Origin: Nitrososphaerota archaeon
Lineage (GTDB): Archaea; Thermoproteota; Nitrososphaeria; Nitrososphaerales; Nitrosopumilaceae
DNA: 61,995 bases
Reading direction: 5' to 3'
Assembly: GCA_028867735.1 (NCBI GenBank)
Contig: JAGWFW010000004.1
Location: 10,885 to 72,879 of the forward strand
Position numbers and translations under genes: made by a program. The notes beneath the pieces were generated by a model, which worked only from the letters and a program-made list of their open reading frames with translations, did no database searches and was not told where the DNA came from. Positions 1 through 9,247 of this stretch are shown piece after piece (positions within the stretch are counted from its first letter, which is position 1; every line of letters starts with the position of its first letter).

Positions 1-82
1 AGGGTCCCTGCTGCAGGATTTGAGATAAGACTAACCGGTCTGATATTTTAACAACTGATTTTTCTCTTTTGCAGACCTAGGC

Positions 83-553
83 CTACTTGTGCTGGGCCTT
101 CATGAATTCGTTGCCAGCCTTTCGTATCTCTTCCATGGTCATGTCTTTTTTCTTGGTTGCGATCATCCATCTGTGGCCAAAAGGATCTGTGATGGAACCT
201 ATTCTGTCTCCCCAGAACCCGTCCATCATTGGCATCATTGGTTTTGCACCTGCAGATACAGCTTTGTTGAACGTAGAGTCTGCATCACTGACATACAGGT
301 ATATTCCACTGCTGGAACCGCCTGTCGATTTTGGAGACAGGCATCCCATCTCCGGCATCTCGTCGGATAGCATGATTGGAGAGTCTCCTATTCTAATTGT
401 TGCATGCATTATTGATTTTCCGTCCGGTCCTAGAAACCTATGCATCTCTTCTGCATCAAAGGCTTTTTTGTAGAATTCTATGGCATCAGATGCCCCCTTT
501 ATGATTAATGTAGGCGTGACAGAATGATATCCGTCCGGAATTGGTTTTGTCAT
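83..553 (-). CDS. VOC/PhnB-like glyoxalase-fold protein
   Basis: ORF with YHSVTPTLIIKGASDAIEFYKKAFDAEE and DPFGHRWMIATKKKD, typical of PhnB-like VOC proteins. Confidence 0.85.
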   Translation of the reverse strand: MTKPIPDGYHSVTPTLIIKGASDAIEFYKKAFDAEEMHRFLGPDGKSIMHATIRIGDSPIMLSDEMPEMGCLSPKSTGGSSSGIYLYVSDADSTFNKAVSAGAKPMMPMMDGFWGDRIGSITDPFGHRWMIATKKKDMTMEEIRKAGNEFMKAQHK

Positions 554-961
554 AGAAAGTAATCTGCTTTAAACCGATTTATACTTTATTTCAAAACATC
601 TTCATGCATTGAAACATTGGATAAGCTATTGGATTAATATTTGACCGGTGAATAACTTACTACGCCCCAAAATGCACGCAGACGGACTATGAGGATAAAA
701 TATGATTTTTGGTCCACCCAGCCGTGCGACATGGGCACCCCGGTATGAAAACAAGATGAGGGTTTTGGCTAAAATTACCAATGATTCTCTGTGAGTCAGA
801 ACCGGGGAACATTTCATTTAATTTTTTGAAAAATATTGCCATTCACAATTATTTCTGCACTTTTGAATGTAAAATGATATTTTTCATCATGATGATACCA
901 TACCAAATGTTGCAAGGAGAAAAACCATAGATTCATTGATATATTTGGCTTGTATAGATAT

Positions 962-1204
962 GTCATGGCAACTGCATATGTGTTAATAAATTGCGAACTT
1001 GGTTCGGAAGAGGCAATTATTTCACAGCTGAAAGCGATTAGTGGCGTAAAAGAAGTCCATGGCACATTTGGGGCCTATGACATCTTGGCCAAGATTGAAT
1101 CTCCCACGGTAGAAGCCCTCAGGGAGATTATCACGTGGAAGATTCGTAAAATAGAGAAGATTCGTTCGACTCTAACTTTGATGGGAATCGAAGGTCAAAG
1201 TTAG
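962..1204 (+). CDS. Lrp/AsnC ligand-binding (RAM) domain protein without a DNA-binding domain
   Basis: ATAYVLINCELGSEEAIISQLKAISGVKEVHGTFGAYDILAKIE matches the stand-alone RAM domain; internal ATG chosen as start. Confidence 0.85.
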   Translation, partial: VMATAYVLINCELGSEEAIISQLKAISGVKEVHGTFGAYDILAKIESPTVEALREIITWKIRKIEKIRSTLTLMGIEGQS

Positions 1205-1308
1205 GTTTCCTTATTTTCCTAATTTACCACCAATATTTTCAATACAGGAAATACATTTTTTATTTTTCAGGCAAAGACCTTTTAATTGTGCTGCAGTCTT
1301 GAGCAAGC

Positions 1309-1875
1309 ATGTTACTCCATTTTATATTTCTTGTAAAGGAAGAAGAACTAGAGTCAAGAAAGTGGGAATTCCAGTATATCGAAAAGATGGCTGATTTTTA
1401 CAAAACATGGATTGAAAAGACATTTTCCATAAAGATCGATGTCAAGTCAGATGAGATGATAGTCAGATCTGGAGGGATGCCTAGGATTATGGATACGCCA
1501 GTGATTCTAGAGGATCATGTGAGCAGAGGAGAGAACATTTTTCATTTTTATCTGACGTATTTTAGACCCATGTGGACTGACTGCACATGTGAGGGATATT
1601 TTGCAGAAAACTTTGGCATGATATGGTGGCAAAAAAGCCCGCAAAAAGACGACATTGACTTTCTAAGGGAGAAAAACTGCTCCAAGGTCTCTCACGAACT
1701 TGCCCACGAGTTTCTAAGGCAGTCTAGGTACAAAAACTACAAGGAACTGGTTCATGAGATATGGGATAAGCATCTCTTTGCATCCTTGCCCTTTGAGTAC
1801 TATGATGCTAATTACAAAAAAACTGAGAAAAATCCCCTTTTTGCAACACTTGACACCTCAAGTCTCAAGGTGTGA
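1309..1875 (+). CDS. hypothetical protein with HExxH (HELAH) zincin-like motif
   Basis: ORF of 188 aa; HELAH at about residues 129-133. Confidence 0.6.
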   Translation: MLLHFIFLVKEEELESRKWEFQYIEKMADFYKTWIEKTFSIKIDVKSDEMIVRSGGMPRIMDTPVILEDHVSRGENIFHFYLTYFRPMWTDCTCEGYFAENFGMIWWQKSPQKDDIDFLREKNCSKVSHELAHEFLRQSRYKNYKELVHEIWDKHLFASLPFEYYDANYKKTEKNPLFATLDTSSLKV

Positions 1876-1901
1876 GTCTTACTGATGAATTTTACACATG
1901 A

Positions 1902-2138
1902 CTAGGACAAAGACTTGGAATTGAGCAGACTTGCACAGCTCTTGCATAGCTTGTGACTGAAGAGCTGGTTCATGTCAGTAAATCGCACATGTGACATATC
2001 TGATGGCTCTACCGTGTGATTTCCACACAGCGTCTGCCACTTGCCTGGTGGGAGATAATGGTTCTTTACTATGCCAAAATACCTGCCTCTCTTGTAATAG
2101 AACCATCCGAAGGTCTTGTGTGCAGTCTCCATTGTCAT
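1902..2138 (-). CDS. hypothetical protein
   Basis: 78-aa ORF in an otherwise empty interval; C-terminal CKSC. Confidence 0.45.
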   Translation of the reverse strand: MTMETAHKTFGWFYYKRGRYFGIVKNHYLPPGKWQTLCGNHTVEPSDMSHVRFTDMNQLFSHKLCKSCASLLNSKSLS

Positions 2139-2263
2139 TATTTTAGTAAATCGTAAACAATGGCTGAAATATGTTGCGTAGCTTTCCTACCTGTTATTCT
2201 CAATACGTCTCATATTCGCAAATCTTCTAAAAGACTATAAGTGAGTGGTTTGGAGTTTTTTTC

Positions 2264-2380
2264 ATGCCGGAATTCATCTGTCCAGACTGCGGCACGAAAA
2301 TGTTTCATGAAAATGAGACAACGCTAGCTGCGGAAAAACAAGTTCATGCAAAATTCTGTCCTGCGAAAAAGAAGCACTAG
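2264..2380 (+). CDS. 38-aa zinc-finger-like microprotein MPEFICPDCGTKMFHENETTLAAEKQVHAKFCPAKKKH
   Basis: Read from sequence, absent from ORF track; CPDC...HxxxxC pattern. Confidence 0.6.
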   Translation: MPEFICPDCGTKMFHENETTLAAEKQVHAKFCPAKKKH

Positions 2381-3009
2381 CACTTTGTGACAGAATAAAT
2401 CCTATTTTCAAAACTTGCAGTCTTGAAATCTATCTTATTTTGCGGGTCTTTTTTGCGTGCCTTGCTCATCTTCTCTAGAGTGACAAGTGCCTCGCCGTCA
2501 AAGCCTACTGAGGAGCCAAACACTCCTTCTGAGAGCTGGTTTCCATGTTCGCCCTTTTTGATATCGTCAATAAGTTCGTAGAACTTGACTGCTTCTCTTT
2601 TTGATATCGGGCCGCCGCTTGACTTGTTAAAGCCTATGGCAACGTACATGCCGTTGTTTTTTACTGCGATTGGAACCTTGTGTATCTTGCCGGAATGGCC
2701 GGGAATCTTTTCATTTAGAAGAATTTCACACTTGTGAAACATACTGGAAATATATGCAAAAAAGCGATAATCTGCAAAAGTACCGTCAGAATTTTCCTCA
2801 CAATCGACAAAAACTTTGTGAAGCAGTTCGAGAGCCGCATCATTCATGCTTTGCAGTCGTTCTTCAATTCTCCCCTTTCTGATCAGGTCGGATTTGCAAT
2901 CGGTTGCAATCCTTTCAAGAATGAAGGGAGGCAGGTTATAGTTTTTCAGAGTGGAGACATATGTTCCTGTCTTGGAAGCTCCAAACGTTGGAAAGTTACC
3001 GCGACTCAA
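2377..3009 (-). CDS. hypothetical protein
   Basis: 210-aa ORF, convergent 4-bp overlap with the microprotein at 2264-2380. Confidence 0.65.
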   Translation of the reverse strand: MSRGNFPTFGASKTGTYVSTLKNYNLPPFILERIATDCKSDLIRKGRIEERLQSMNDAALELLHKVFVDCEENSDGTFADYRFFAYISSMFHKCEILLNEKIPGHSGKIHKVPIAVKNNGMYVAIGFNKSSGGPISKREAVKFYELIDDIKKGEHGNQLSEGVFGSSVGFDGEALVTLEKMSKARKKDPQNKIDFKTASFENRIYSVTKC

Positions 3010-3157
3010 TTCTCTTTCCTCCTTTTTTGTAATAATTGATAGAAATCATCCCCACTTGATCAGTCTAATATTGTTGCTTTTTCCTTATAACTGTTCTCCA
3101 AAACCAACGATCTAAAAATGGTGGGGCCGACCGGAGTTGAACCGGCGACACACGGGT

Positions 3158-3211
3158 CACTACAGCTCCAAACTGTACATCATCCTTTCGTCAGTGAAGC
3201 TAGTTGAACCA
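3158..3211 (-). other. predicted canonical (37/38) tRNA-Trp intron (~54 nt)
   Basis: Lies after the nucleotide following the CCA anticodon; intron TTTGGAGC can pair with GCTCCA as in bulge-helix-bulge folds. Confidence 0.75.
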
Positions 3212-3220
3212 CTGGAGCCC

Positions 3221-3246
3221 TTAGCGGTGATCATGTGATGTATCCT
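3221..3246 (-). other. predicted non-canonical tRNA-Trp intron (~26 nt) in the anticodon stem
   Basis: Removal joins AC + GGG to form the ACGGG/CCCGT anticodon stem; boundary may shift by 1-2 nt. Confidence 0.65.
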
Positions 3247-3433
3247 GTCGCCATGCCTGGCTAGGCTACGACCCCACGTTTGGTCAATAAATGCACTTGA
3301 ATTTTAATTTACTTAACTTCTGAAGATTTATTGCAGACATGAGAGTCTAACCAATCGGTGCGCGACCTGAACTTTGTTGAATTGAGGCAGATCTCTTTTG
3401 CTTGCATGACACAAAACTTGGGTGATACATAAT

Positions 3434-3964
3434 ATGGTAAAACCAATAGTCCTCATCTTGGCAGCCATTCCTATACTTGCAGCCATCTTCATAGTTGTTC
3501 CACAGTTGACACGCCCAGAGATTCAGAGTGCTGTAGTAAATTCAGAGGACGTGATGGCAATACAATATACGAAAGAACACCTGCAAAAGATCTCGTTTGG
3601 CATGACACAAAGCATAGGGGCTGACACTGCCGAAGTTTTAACAATACAGAGCGACGGTTCTGCCACATACAGCCTTACAAAAAACGGCTATTCTAATCCC
3701 GATGTAAAATACCAATTATCAAAAGACGAGTTTACCAAACTAGAATCCTTAATCAAGACGACGGGCTTTGTGGGCATTCCTGATACTGTCTACCAAGTAA
3801 AGCCGGATGCTGCAAACTATGAAAAATATGGCCTGCATGTGACACTTGACGGCAAGACTGTAAATCTCCAGTGGGCAGACCAAAACGCAAGCCAGGATTT
3901 TATCCCGCCGATTATAACCCAGGTACAATCAAGCCTTGATGATATCGTCAGCGAAATAAAATAA
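3434..3964 (+). CDS. hypothetical membrane-anchored protein
   Basis: N-terminal hydrophobic segment VKPIVLILAAIPILAAIFIVV followed by a soluble domain. Confidence 0.65.
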   Translation: MVKPIVLILAAIPILAAIFIVVPQLTRPEIQSAVVNSEDVMAIQYTKEHLQKISFGMTQSIGADTAEVLTIQSDGSATYSLTKNGYSNPDVKYQLSKDEFTKLESLIKTTGFVGIPDTVYQVKPDAANYEKYGLHVTLDGKTVNLQWADQNASQDFIPPIITQVQSSLDDIVSEIK

Positions 3965-3989
3965 ATAGCGCTCAAAGCGATCAGACTGT

Positions 3990-4958
3990 ATGATTCCTCT
4001 CTCAGGTGATCTTGGCAACGCAAAAGGAATAGTTCGCGAGAATCTGGGTCCAACTGAAACCAGAAGGGGCACTTCTACTCTCAAGCGCGGCTTTGCCCAC
4101 ATGCTAAAAAACGGAGTCGTCATGGATGTCACAACTGTAGAACAAGCCCAGATAGCAGAAGATGCTGGCGCAGTTGCAGTGATGGTTCTGGATAAGCTTC
4201 CGGCAGATGTACGAAAGGCAGGAGGAGTAGCTAGAACCGCAAGCATCAGAATTATTGAAGAAATAATGGATTCGGTAACAATCCCAGTTATGGCAAAATG
4301 CAGAATTGGTCATGTCTACGAGGCACAAGTTCTGGGATCTACTGATGTTGACATGATAGACGAGTCTGAGGTTCTCACCCCGGCAGATGAATTTCATCAC
4401 ATATGGAAATGGGATTTCACAACACCATTTGTAAACGGCGCAAGAAATCTGGGAGAGGCGCTCAGAAGAATAGAAGAGGGTGCTGCAATGATAAGAACCA
4501 AGGGAGAACCAGGAACTGGAAACGTGGCAGAGGCAGTAATTCACATTAAAAATGTCAACACAGAGTTGAGGCGCATAAAATCAATTTACGATGCAGGTGA
4601 CGAGCAAGATCTGGTCAGCGTTGCGCGCGAACTCAAAGTATCATACTCGCTTGTGGAAGAAACCGCAAGTCTTGGCAGGTTGCCCGTGGTAAATTTTGCA
4701 GCAGGGGGGATCTCAACTCCTGCAGACGCTGCATATCTTATGACGCTTGGCTGCGATGGAATCTTTGTCGGTTCGGGAATTTTCAAGTCTGATGATGCAA
4801 AAGAAAGGGCGCAGGCAGTAGTTCTTGCAACTACATTTTGGGAAGATCCTGACAAGGTAAAGGAAGCGCAAAAGATGGTAGATGAGCGACAGTCCATGCT
4901 GGGACTAGATACAAAGAACTTGGAGCTTAGAATGCAGGAAAGGGGAAGCACGGCATGA
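3990..4958 (+). CDS. pdxS: pyridoxal 5'-phosphate synthase lyase subunit PdxS
   Basis: [51 protein letters not shown] is diagnostic. Confidence 0.97.
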   Translation: MIPLSGDLGNAKGIVRENLGPTETRRGTSTLKRGFAHMLKNGVVMDVTTVEQAQIAEDAGAVAVMVLDKLPADVRKAGGVARTASIRIIEEIMDSVTIPVMAKCRIGHVYEAQVLGSTDVDMIDESEVLTPADEFHHIWKWDFTTPFVNGARNLGEALRRIEEGAAMIRTKGEPGTGNVAEAVIHIKNVNTELRRIKSIYDAGDEQDLVSVARELKVSYSLVEETASLGRLPVVNFAAGGISTPADAAYLMTLGCDGIFVGSGIFKSDDAKERAQAVVLATTFWEDPDKVKEAQKMVDERQSMLGLDTKNLELRMQERGSTA

Positions 4959-5572
4959 CAGGCATCAACATTGGAGTTCTTGCCGTTCAGGGAGACGTTG
5001 CAGAAAACATATCTGCCATACGGATGGCAATGGATGATCTAGGAATGGAAGGGGTTGTAAGTCAGGTAAAGACTCCTGAGCAAATCTCTGATCTTGATGG
5101 ACTGGTCATCCCTGGAGGCGAGAGCACGGTGATTGGAACACTCTCGCTAATCAACGGTTCAATGAAAAAGATAAAAGAAAAGATTGCTTCCGGGATGCCT
5201 GTTCTAGGCACCTGTGCAGGAATGATTCTTCTATCAAAAAAGGCAAAAGACAGGGTTGTAGGAGAGATGGAGCAGCCGCTGCTGGACTATCTTGATATCA
5301 AGATTGAAAGGAACGCTTTTGGAAGGCAAAAAGACTCGTTTGAGGCGGAAATCTCGCTTGAAAAGATCGGAATACCCAAGTTTCGGGGAGTCTTTATCCG
5401 GGCACCATCCGTAGTTGACGCGGGAAAGACCGTGGAGGTTCTTTCAAAGGTTGATGAAAAAATAGTCGCAGTAAAACAGGGAAACATTATTGGTACCTCA
5501 TTTCATCCTGAACTCACAGAAGATCTGGCAATACACAAGTACTTTGTCAATCTGGTACAAAAGAAAAATTAG
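4955..5572 (+). CDS. pdxT: pyridoxal 5'-phosphate synthase glutaminase subunit PdxT
   Basis: [39 protein letters not shown]; 4-bp overlap with pdxS. Confidence 0.97.
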   Translation: MTGINIGVLAVQGDVAENISAIRMAMDDLGMEGVVSQVKTPEQISDLDGLVIPGGESTVIGTLSLINGSMKKIKEKIASGMPVLGTCAGMILLSKKAKDRVVGEMEQPLLDYLDIKIERNAFGRQKDSFEAEISLEKIGIPKFRGVFIRAPSVVDAGKTVEVLSKVDEKIVAVKQGNIIGTSFHPELTEDLAIHKYFVNLVQKKN

Positions 5573-5633
5573 GTCTCTGCTTTATCCTGTTCTACTACAA
5601 TTTATATTAAATTCAGACTATACTGTGTTTGTT

Positions 5634-7916
5634 ATGGATATAGAGACAACCCCCGAGCTTGTTTCTGGTGCATATAAAAAATTAGAGGAAAATATTTCAA
5701 AATATAGGAAAATGATAAACAGGCCATTGACTCTGGCAGAAAAGATTCTTGCCGGTCATCTGGAAGACATTGACACTGCAAAGAACTTGGAGCCTGGCAG
5801 GTCTTACATATTTCTAAACCCTGACAGAGTAGCATTGCAGGATGTCACTGGCCAGATGGTCATATTACAATTCATGCAATCAGGATTGAAACGAGTTGCA
5901 TTGCCAACAACAGTGCACTGTGATCATCTCATACAAGCCAGAGTGGGAAGCGAGGAGGACACAAAGCTTGCTTTGGATGAAAATAGCGAGGTGTACAAAT
6001 TCCTCGAATCTGCTTCAAGAAAGTTCGGCATGGGATTCTGGAGACCGGGAGCAGGAATAATTCATCAAGTGGTTTTAGAAAACTATGCGTTTCCGGGAGG
6101 ATTGATGATAGGAACTGATTCTCACACGCCAAATGCAGGGGGACTTGGAATGATAGCGATTGGAGTCGGGGGTCTTGATGCTGCAGAAGTGATGGCCGGG
6201 TTTCCATGGGAACTCTTGTATCCGAAGAGAGTAGGAGTTCATCTAAAGGGAGAACTAAACGGATGGACTGCCCCTAAGGATATCATACTGTACGTTGCAG
6301 CAAAGCTTACTGTTTCAGGTGGGACAAATGCCATAGTGGAATATTTTGGACCTGGTGCAAGGACTATCAGCTGCACTGGAAAGGCAACAATAACCAACAT
6401 GGGTGCAGAGATTGGAGCTACATGCTCGCTTTTCCCATACGACGAAAAAATGGATGCCTATCTTAGGGCAACCGGCCGTGAAAAAATTGCCGATCTTGCA
6501 AACTCGCACAAGGACATACTTGTTGCCGATCCAGACGTTGAACAGCATCCTGAAAAATATTTTGACCGGGTCATAGAGATTGATCTTTCTACGCTTGAAC
6601 CGTATATTGTAGGCCCACACACGCCAGACCTTGCCAGACCCATCTCACAACTTGCAGAAGATGTCAGGAAAAATAATTATCTTGATACCATATCTGTCGC
6701 ATTGATTGGCAGCTGTACCAATTCTTCCTACGAAGACATGACAAGGGCAGCCAATGTGGCAGAGCAGGCAAAGGAAAAAGGGCTGAAGGTAAAGATACCG
6801 CTGTTGGTAACTCCAGGATCTGAGCAGATACGTGCTACAATCGAAAGAGACGGCCAGATGGAGACGCTGATGGAAGTTGGAGCAACCGTGTTGGCAAATG
6901 CATGCGGGCCTTGCATAGGACAGTGGCGAAGACCTGAACTAAAGGCGGGTGAGCCAAATACAATCGTCACCTCGTTTAATCGAAACTTCCCGGGCAGAAA
7001 CGACGGCAGGAGGGAGACAATGAACTTTATAGGAAGTCCAGAACTGATCGTGGCACTTGCACTGGGGGGAAGGCTATCATTTAACCCCCTGAAGGACCAA
7101 ATCACTTCATCTGACGGCACAAAATTCATGTTAGAGCCTCCAAAAAAGGCGCCCGAGGTTCCACTCAAAGGCTTTCAAAGCGTAAAAGATGTCTACGTGC
7201 CTCCATCGAAGATTCCAGACCTTGTTGCAGTAGCAATTCCGGTAAACAGCGACAGGCTACAAAAACTAGAACCGTTTCAAAAATGGGACGGAAAAGACTT
7301 TGTGGACCTGCCGGTTCTACTAAAGGCAAAAGGAAAGTGTACCACTGATCATATATCGCCCGCTGGTTCTTGGCTGAGGTTCAGGGGAAATCTTGACAAA
7401 ATCAGCGATAACATTTTCCTGGGCGCAGTGAACGCCTACAACAACGAGGTGGGAAAAGGAAAGAACCTTCTTACTGGAACAATTGATTCCTTTCCAGCTA
7501 TTGCAAGACAATACCAGGAGAAGGGATTCAAGTGGGTTGTAATAGGTGATAGCAACTATGGCGAAGGAAGCAGCAGGGAACACGCTGCCATGTCTCCAAG
7601 ATATCTAGGCTGTGCTTCCGTAATTGCAAGAAGCTTTGCAAGAATACATGAAACCAACCTGAAAAAACAAGGAGTCCTTGCACTGACGTTTGCAAACTCG
7701 GCAGATTATGACAAGATTCGGGAAACTGACAGAATAAGCATAGTGGGCCTGTCAGAGTTGGAGTCAGGAAAGCAAATACACACTCTCATACACCATGAAG
7801 ACGGCACAAAAGAAGAGATACTGCTGAACCATTCTTACAACAAGTTTCAGATAAAGTGGTTCCAGGCAGGTTCCGCACTTAACATACTGCGCGAGAAAGA
7901 AAACCTGCTGCACTAG
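5634..7916 (+). CDS. aconitate hydratase
   Basis: GTDSHTPNAGGLGMIAIGVGG, GSCTNSSYEDM, NRNFPGRNDG, GDSNYGEGSSREHAAMSPRYLG; start moved to the internal ATG at 5634. Confidence 0.95.
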   Translation: MDIETTPELVSGAYKKLEENISKYRKMINRPLTLAEKILAGHLEDIDTAKNLEPGRSYIFLNPDRVALQDVTGQMVILQFMQSGLKRVALPTTVHCDHLIQARVGSEEDTKLALDENSEVYKFLESASRKFGMGFWRPGAGIIHQVVLENYAFPGGLMIGTDSHTPNAGGLGMIAIGVGGLDAAEVMAGFPWELLYPKRVGVHLKGELNGWTAPKDIILYVAAKLTVSGGTNAIVEYFGPGARTISCTGKATITNMGAEIGATCSLFPYDEKMDAYLRATGREKIADLANSHKDILVADPDVEQHPEKYFDRVIEIDLSTLEPYIVGPHTPDLARPISQLAEDVRKNNYLDTISVALIGSCTNSSYEDMTRAANVAEQAKEKGLKVKIPLLVTPGSEQIRATIERDGQMETLMEVGATVLANACGPCIGQWRRPELKAGEPNTIVTSFNRNFPGRNDGRRETMNFIGSPELIVALALGGRLSFNPLKDQITSSDGTKFMLEPPKKAPEVPLKGFQSVKDVYVPPSKIPDLVAVAIPVNSDRLQKLEPFQKWDGKDFVDLPVLLKAKGKCTTDHISPAGSWLRFRGNLDKISDNIFLGAVNAYNNEVGKGKNLLTGTIDSFPAIARQYQEKGFKWVVIGDSNYGEGSSREHAAMSPRYLGCASVIARSFARIHETNLKKQGVLALTFANSADYDKIRETDRISIVGLSELESGKQIHTLIHHEDGTKEEILLNHSYNKFQIKWFQAGSALNILREKENLLH

Positions 7917-7958
7917 GCAAGCAACTTAAAATGTTTTAGCGACAATATTACATGTGTG

Positions 7959-8192
7959 ATGAGCCACACATTTGACCCAAATGAATTGTACAACAGAGTG
8001 GTGCACTATTATATTGACAAGAAGGGGTATTCAAAAGAAAAGGCAAACCAGATAGCACAAAGAGTAGTACAACGAGAGACAACAAGAAGAACGTGTAAAA
8101 ATGTAAAATGCGGGCACTCTGTAGACGATCATATCCGGACAAAAGAGACCTGCCTTGTGCTAGATTGTGATTGCAGGGAATTTGTCAGCTAG
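7959..8192 (+). CDS. small cysteine/histidine-containing protein
   Basis: 77-aa ORF; CKNVKCGHSVDDHIRTKETCLVLDCDC. Confidence 0.7.
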   Translation: MSHTFDPNELYNRVVHYYIDKKGYSKEKANQIAQRVVQRETTRRTCKNVKCGHSVDDHIRTKETCLVLDCDCREFVS

Positions 8193-9183
8193 AAACTTTT
8201 AGGATTATCTTTCCAAACTGTGCACTGTCTTCCATCTTTTGGTGCGCAAGCTTGGCGTCTTTGAGTTCAAAGACACTGTCAATTATTGGCCTGATTCTTT
8301 TTGACTGCATAAATCTGTGCAGCGAAACCAATTGTGATCTTGTGCCAAGATACGCTCCGGTTATGCTGGCTTCCTTGCTGTAAAATGCTCTGATGTTTAC
8401 TGTGGCCTCTGCTCCTGTAGTAGTACCGCACGCAACCATCTTTCCGCCAACTTTGAGGACTTCAATGCTTGTGGGCCATGTTTTTGCTCCAACGTGGTCA
8501 ATTACAGCATCAACACCCTGTTCTCCAGTGTATCTGAGAGTCTCAGCCATCACATCTGATTTATTCCTGTCAACGACAAGGTCTGCGCCAAGTTTTCTTG
8601 CCCTGCCTGCACTGTCATTGCTTGATACAACCGTTATGATTCTAAGGCCCATTGCATGTGCAAGAAGTATTGCAGCAGAACCGACACCACTGTTTGCACC
8701 CCATATGAGTATGGTGTCGCCTTTTCTACATCCTGATCTTTCAAGCATGTTCCAGGCAGTAAGATATGATATGTTAAGCGCACACGCCTCGGCATCGCTG
8801 AACCAACCTGGTTTTTTTATGATGTTTTTTTGTGGTACCCGTACCAGCTCAGCATAGCCTCCATGGTACTTGCCAAACCCTCCTATGATTGAAAATGACA
8901 CACGTGGAACGCCGCTTGACACTGCAGGATATACCACGACCTTTTCGCCTTTTCTGAATTTTCCAAAACCCTCTACAAGCGTGCCTGAAATATCGCAACC
9001 AAGAATATGGGGAAACGATACTTGTTTACCCGCAAGTCCGTTTCTAACCCAGATGTCAAGATGGTTTACCGCACAATAATCTACTCTCACTATTGCATGT
9101 CCCTTGATTGGAGAGGGATTTGTAACCTCTTCATATGATAAAACGTCCGGGCCACCGTGTTTTCTGATTGTTACTGCTTTCAC
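8185..9183 (-). CDS. MDR-family zinc-type alcohol dehydrogenase / quinone oxidoreductase
   Basis: HGGPDVLSYEEV, HILGCDISGTLVE, GANSGVGSAAILLAHAMGLRIITVVSS. Confidence 0.93.
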   Translation of the reverse strand: MKAVTIRKHGGPDVLSYEEVTNPSPIKGHAIVRVDYCAVNHLDIWVRNGLAGKQVSFPHILGCDISGTLVEGFGKFRKGEKVVVYPAVSSGVPRVSFSIIGGFGKYHGGYAELVRVPQKNIIKKPGWFSDAEACALNISYLTAWNMLERSGCRKGDTILIWGANSGVGSAAILLAHAMGLRIITVVSSNDSAGRARKLGADLVVDRNKSDVMAETLRYTGEQGVDAVIDHVGAKTWPTSIEVLKVGGKMVACGTTTGAEATVNIRAFYSKEASITGAYLGTRSQLVSLHRFMQSKRIRPIIDSVFELKDAKLAHQKMEDSAQFGKIILKVSS

Positions 9184-9247
9184 TCACATGACTTGGGCAA
9201 AATCCCTATTAAAGTACATTTTTTGCATCTTCAAAAGATGTATCCTA

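Larger units (their letters stand above)
3122..3275 (-). tRNA. tRNA-Trp (CCA) with two introns; CCA tail apparently encoded (3119-3121)
   Basis: Acceptor GGGGTCG/CGGCCCC, D-arm GCCTAGCCAGGCATGGC as in archaeal tRNA-Trp, T-arm GCCGG-TTCAACT-CCGGT; removing 3221-3246 and 3158-3211 gives a 74-nt cloverleaf with anticodon arm ACGGG-CTCCAGA-CCCGT. Confidence 0.85.

Noticed and set aside
87-473. Plus-strand ORFs opposite the VOC-family gene
   Set aside because: Opposite strand encodes a clear PhnB-like protein; translated sequence has no recognizable family.
626-1065. Minus-strand ORFs 626-817 and 814-1065
   Set aside because: Second overlaps the clear RAM-domain gene; both have poor coding character.
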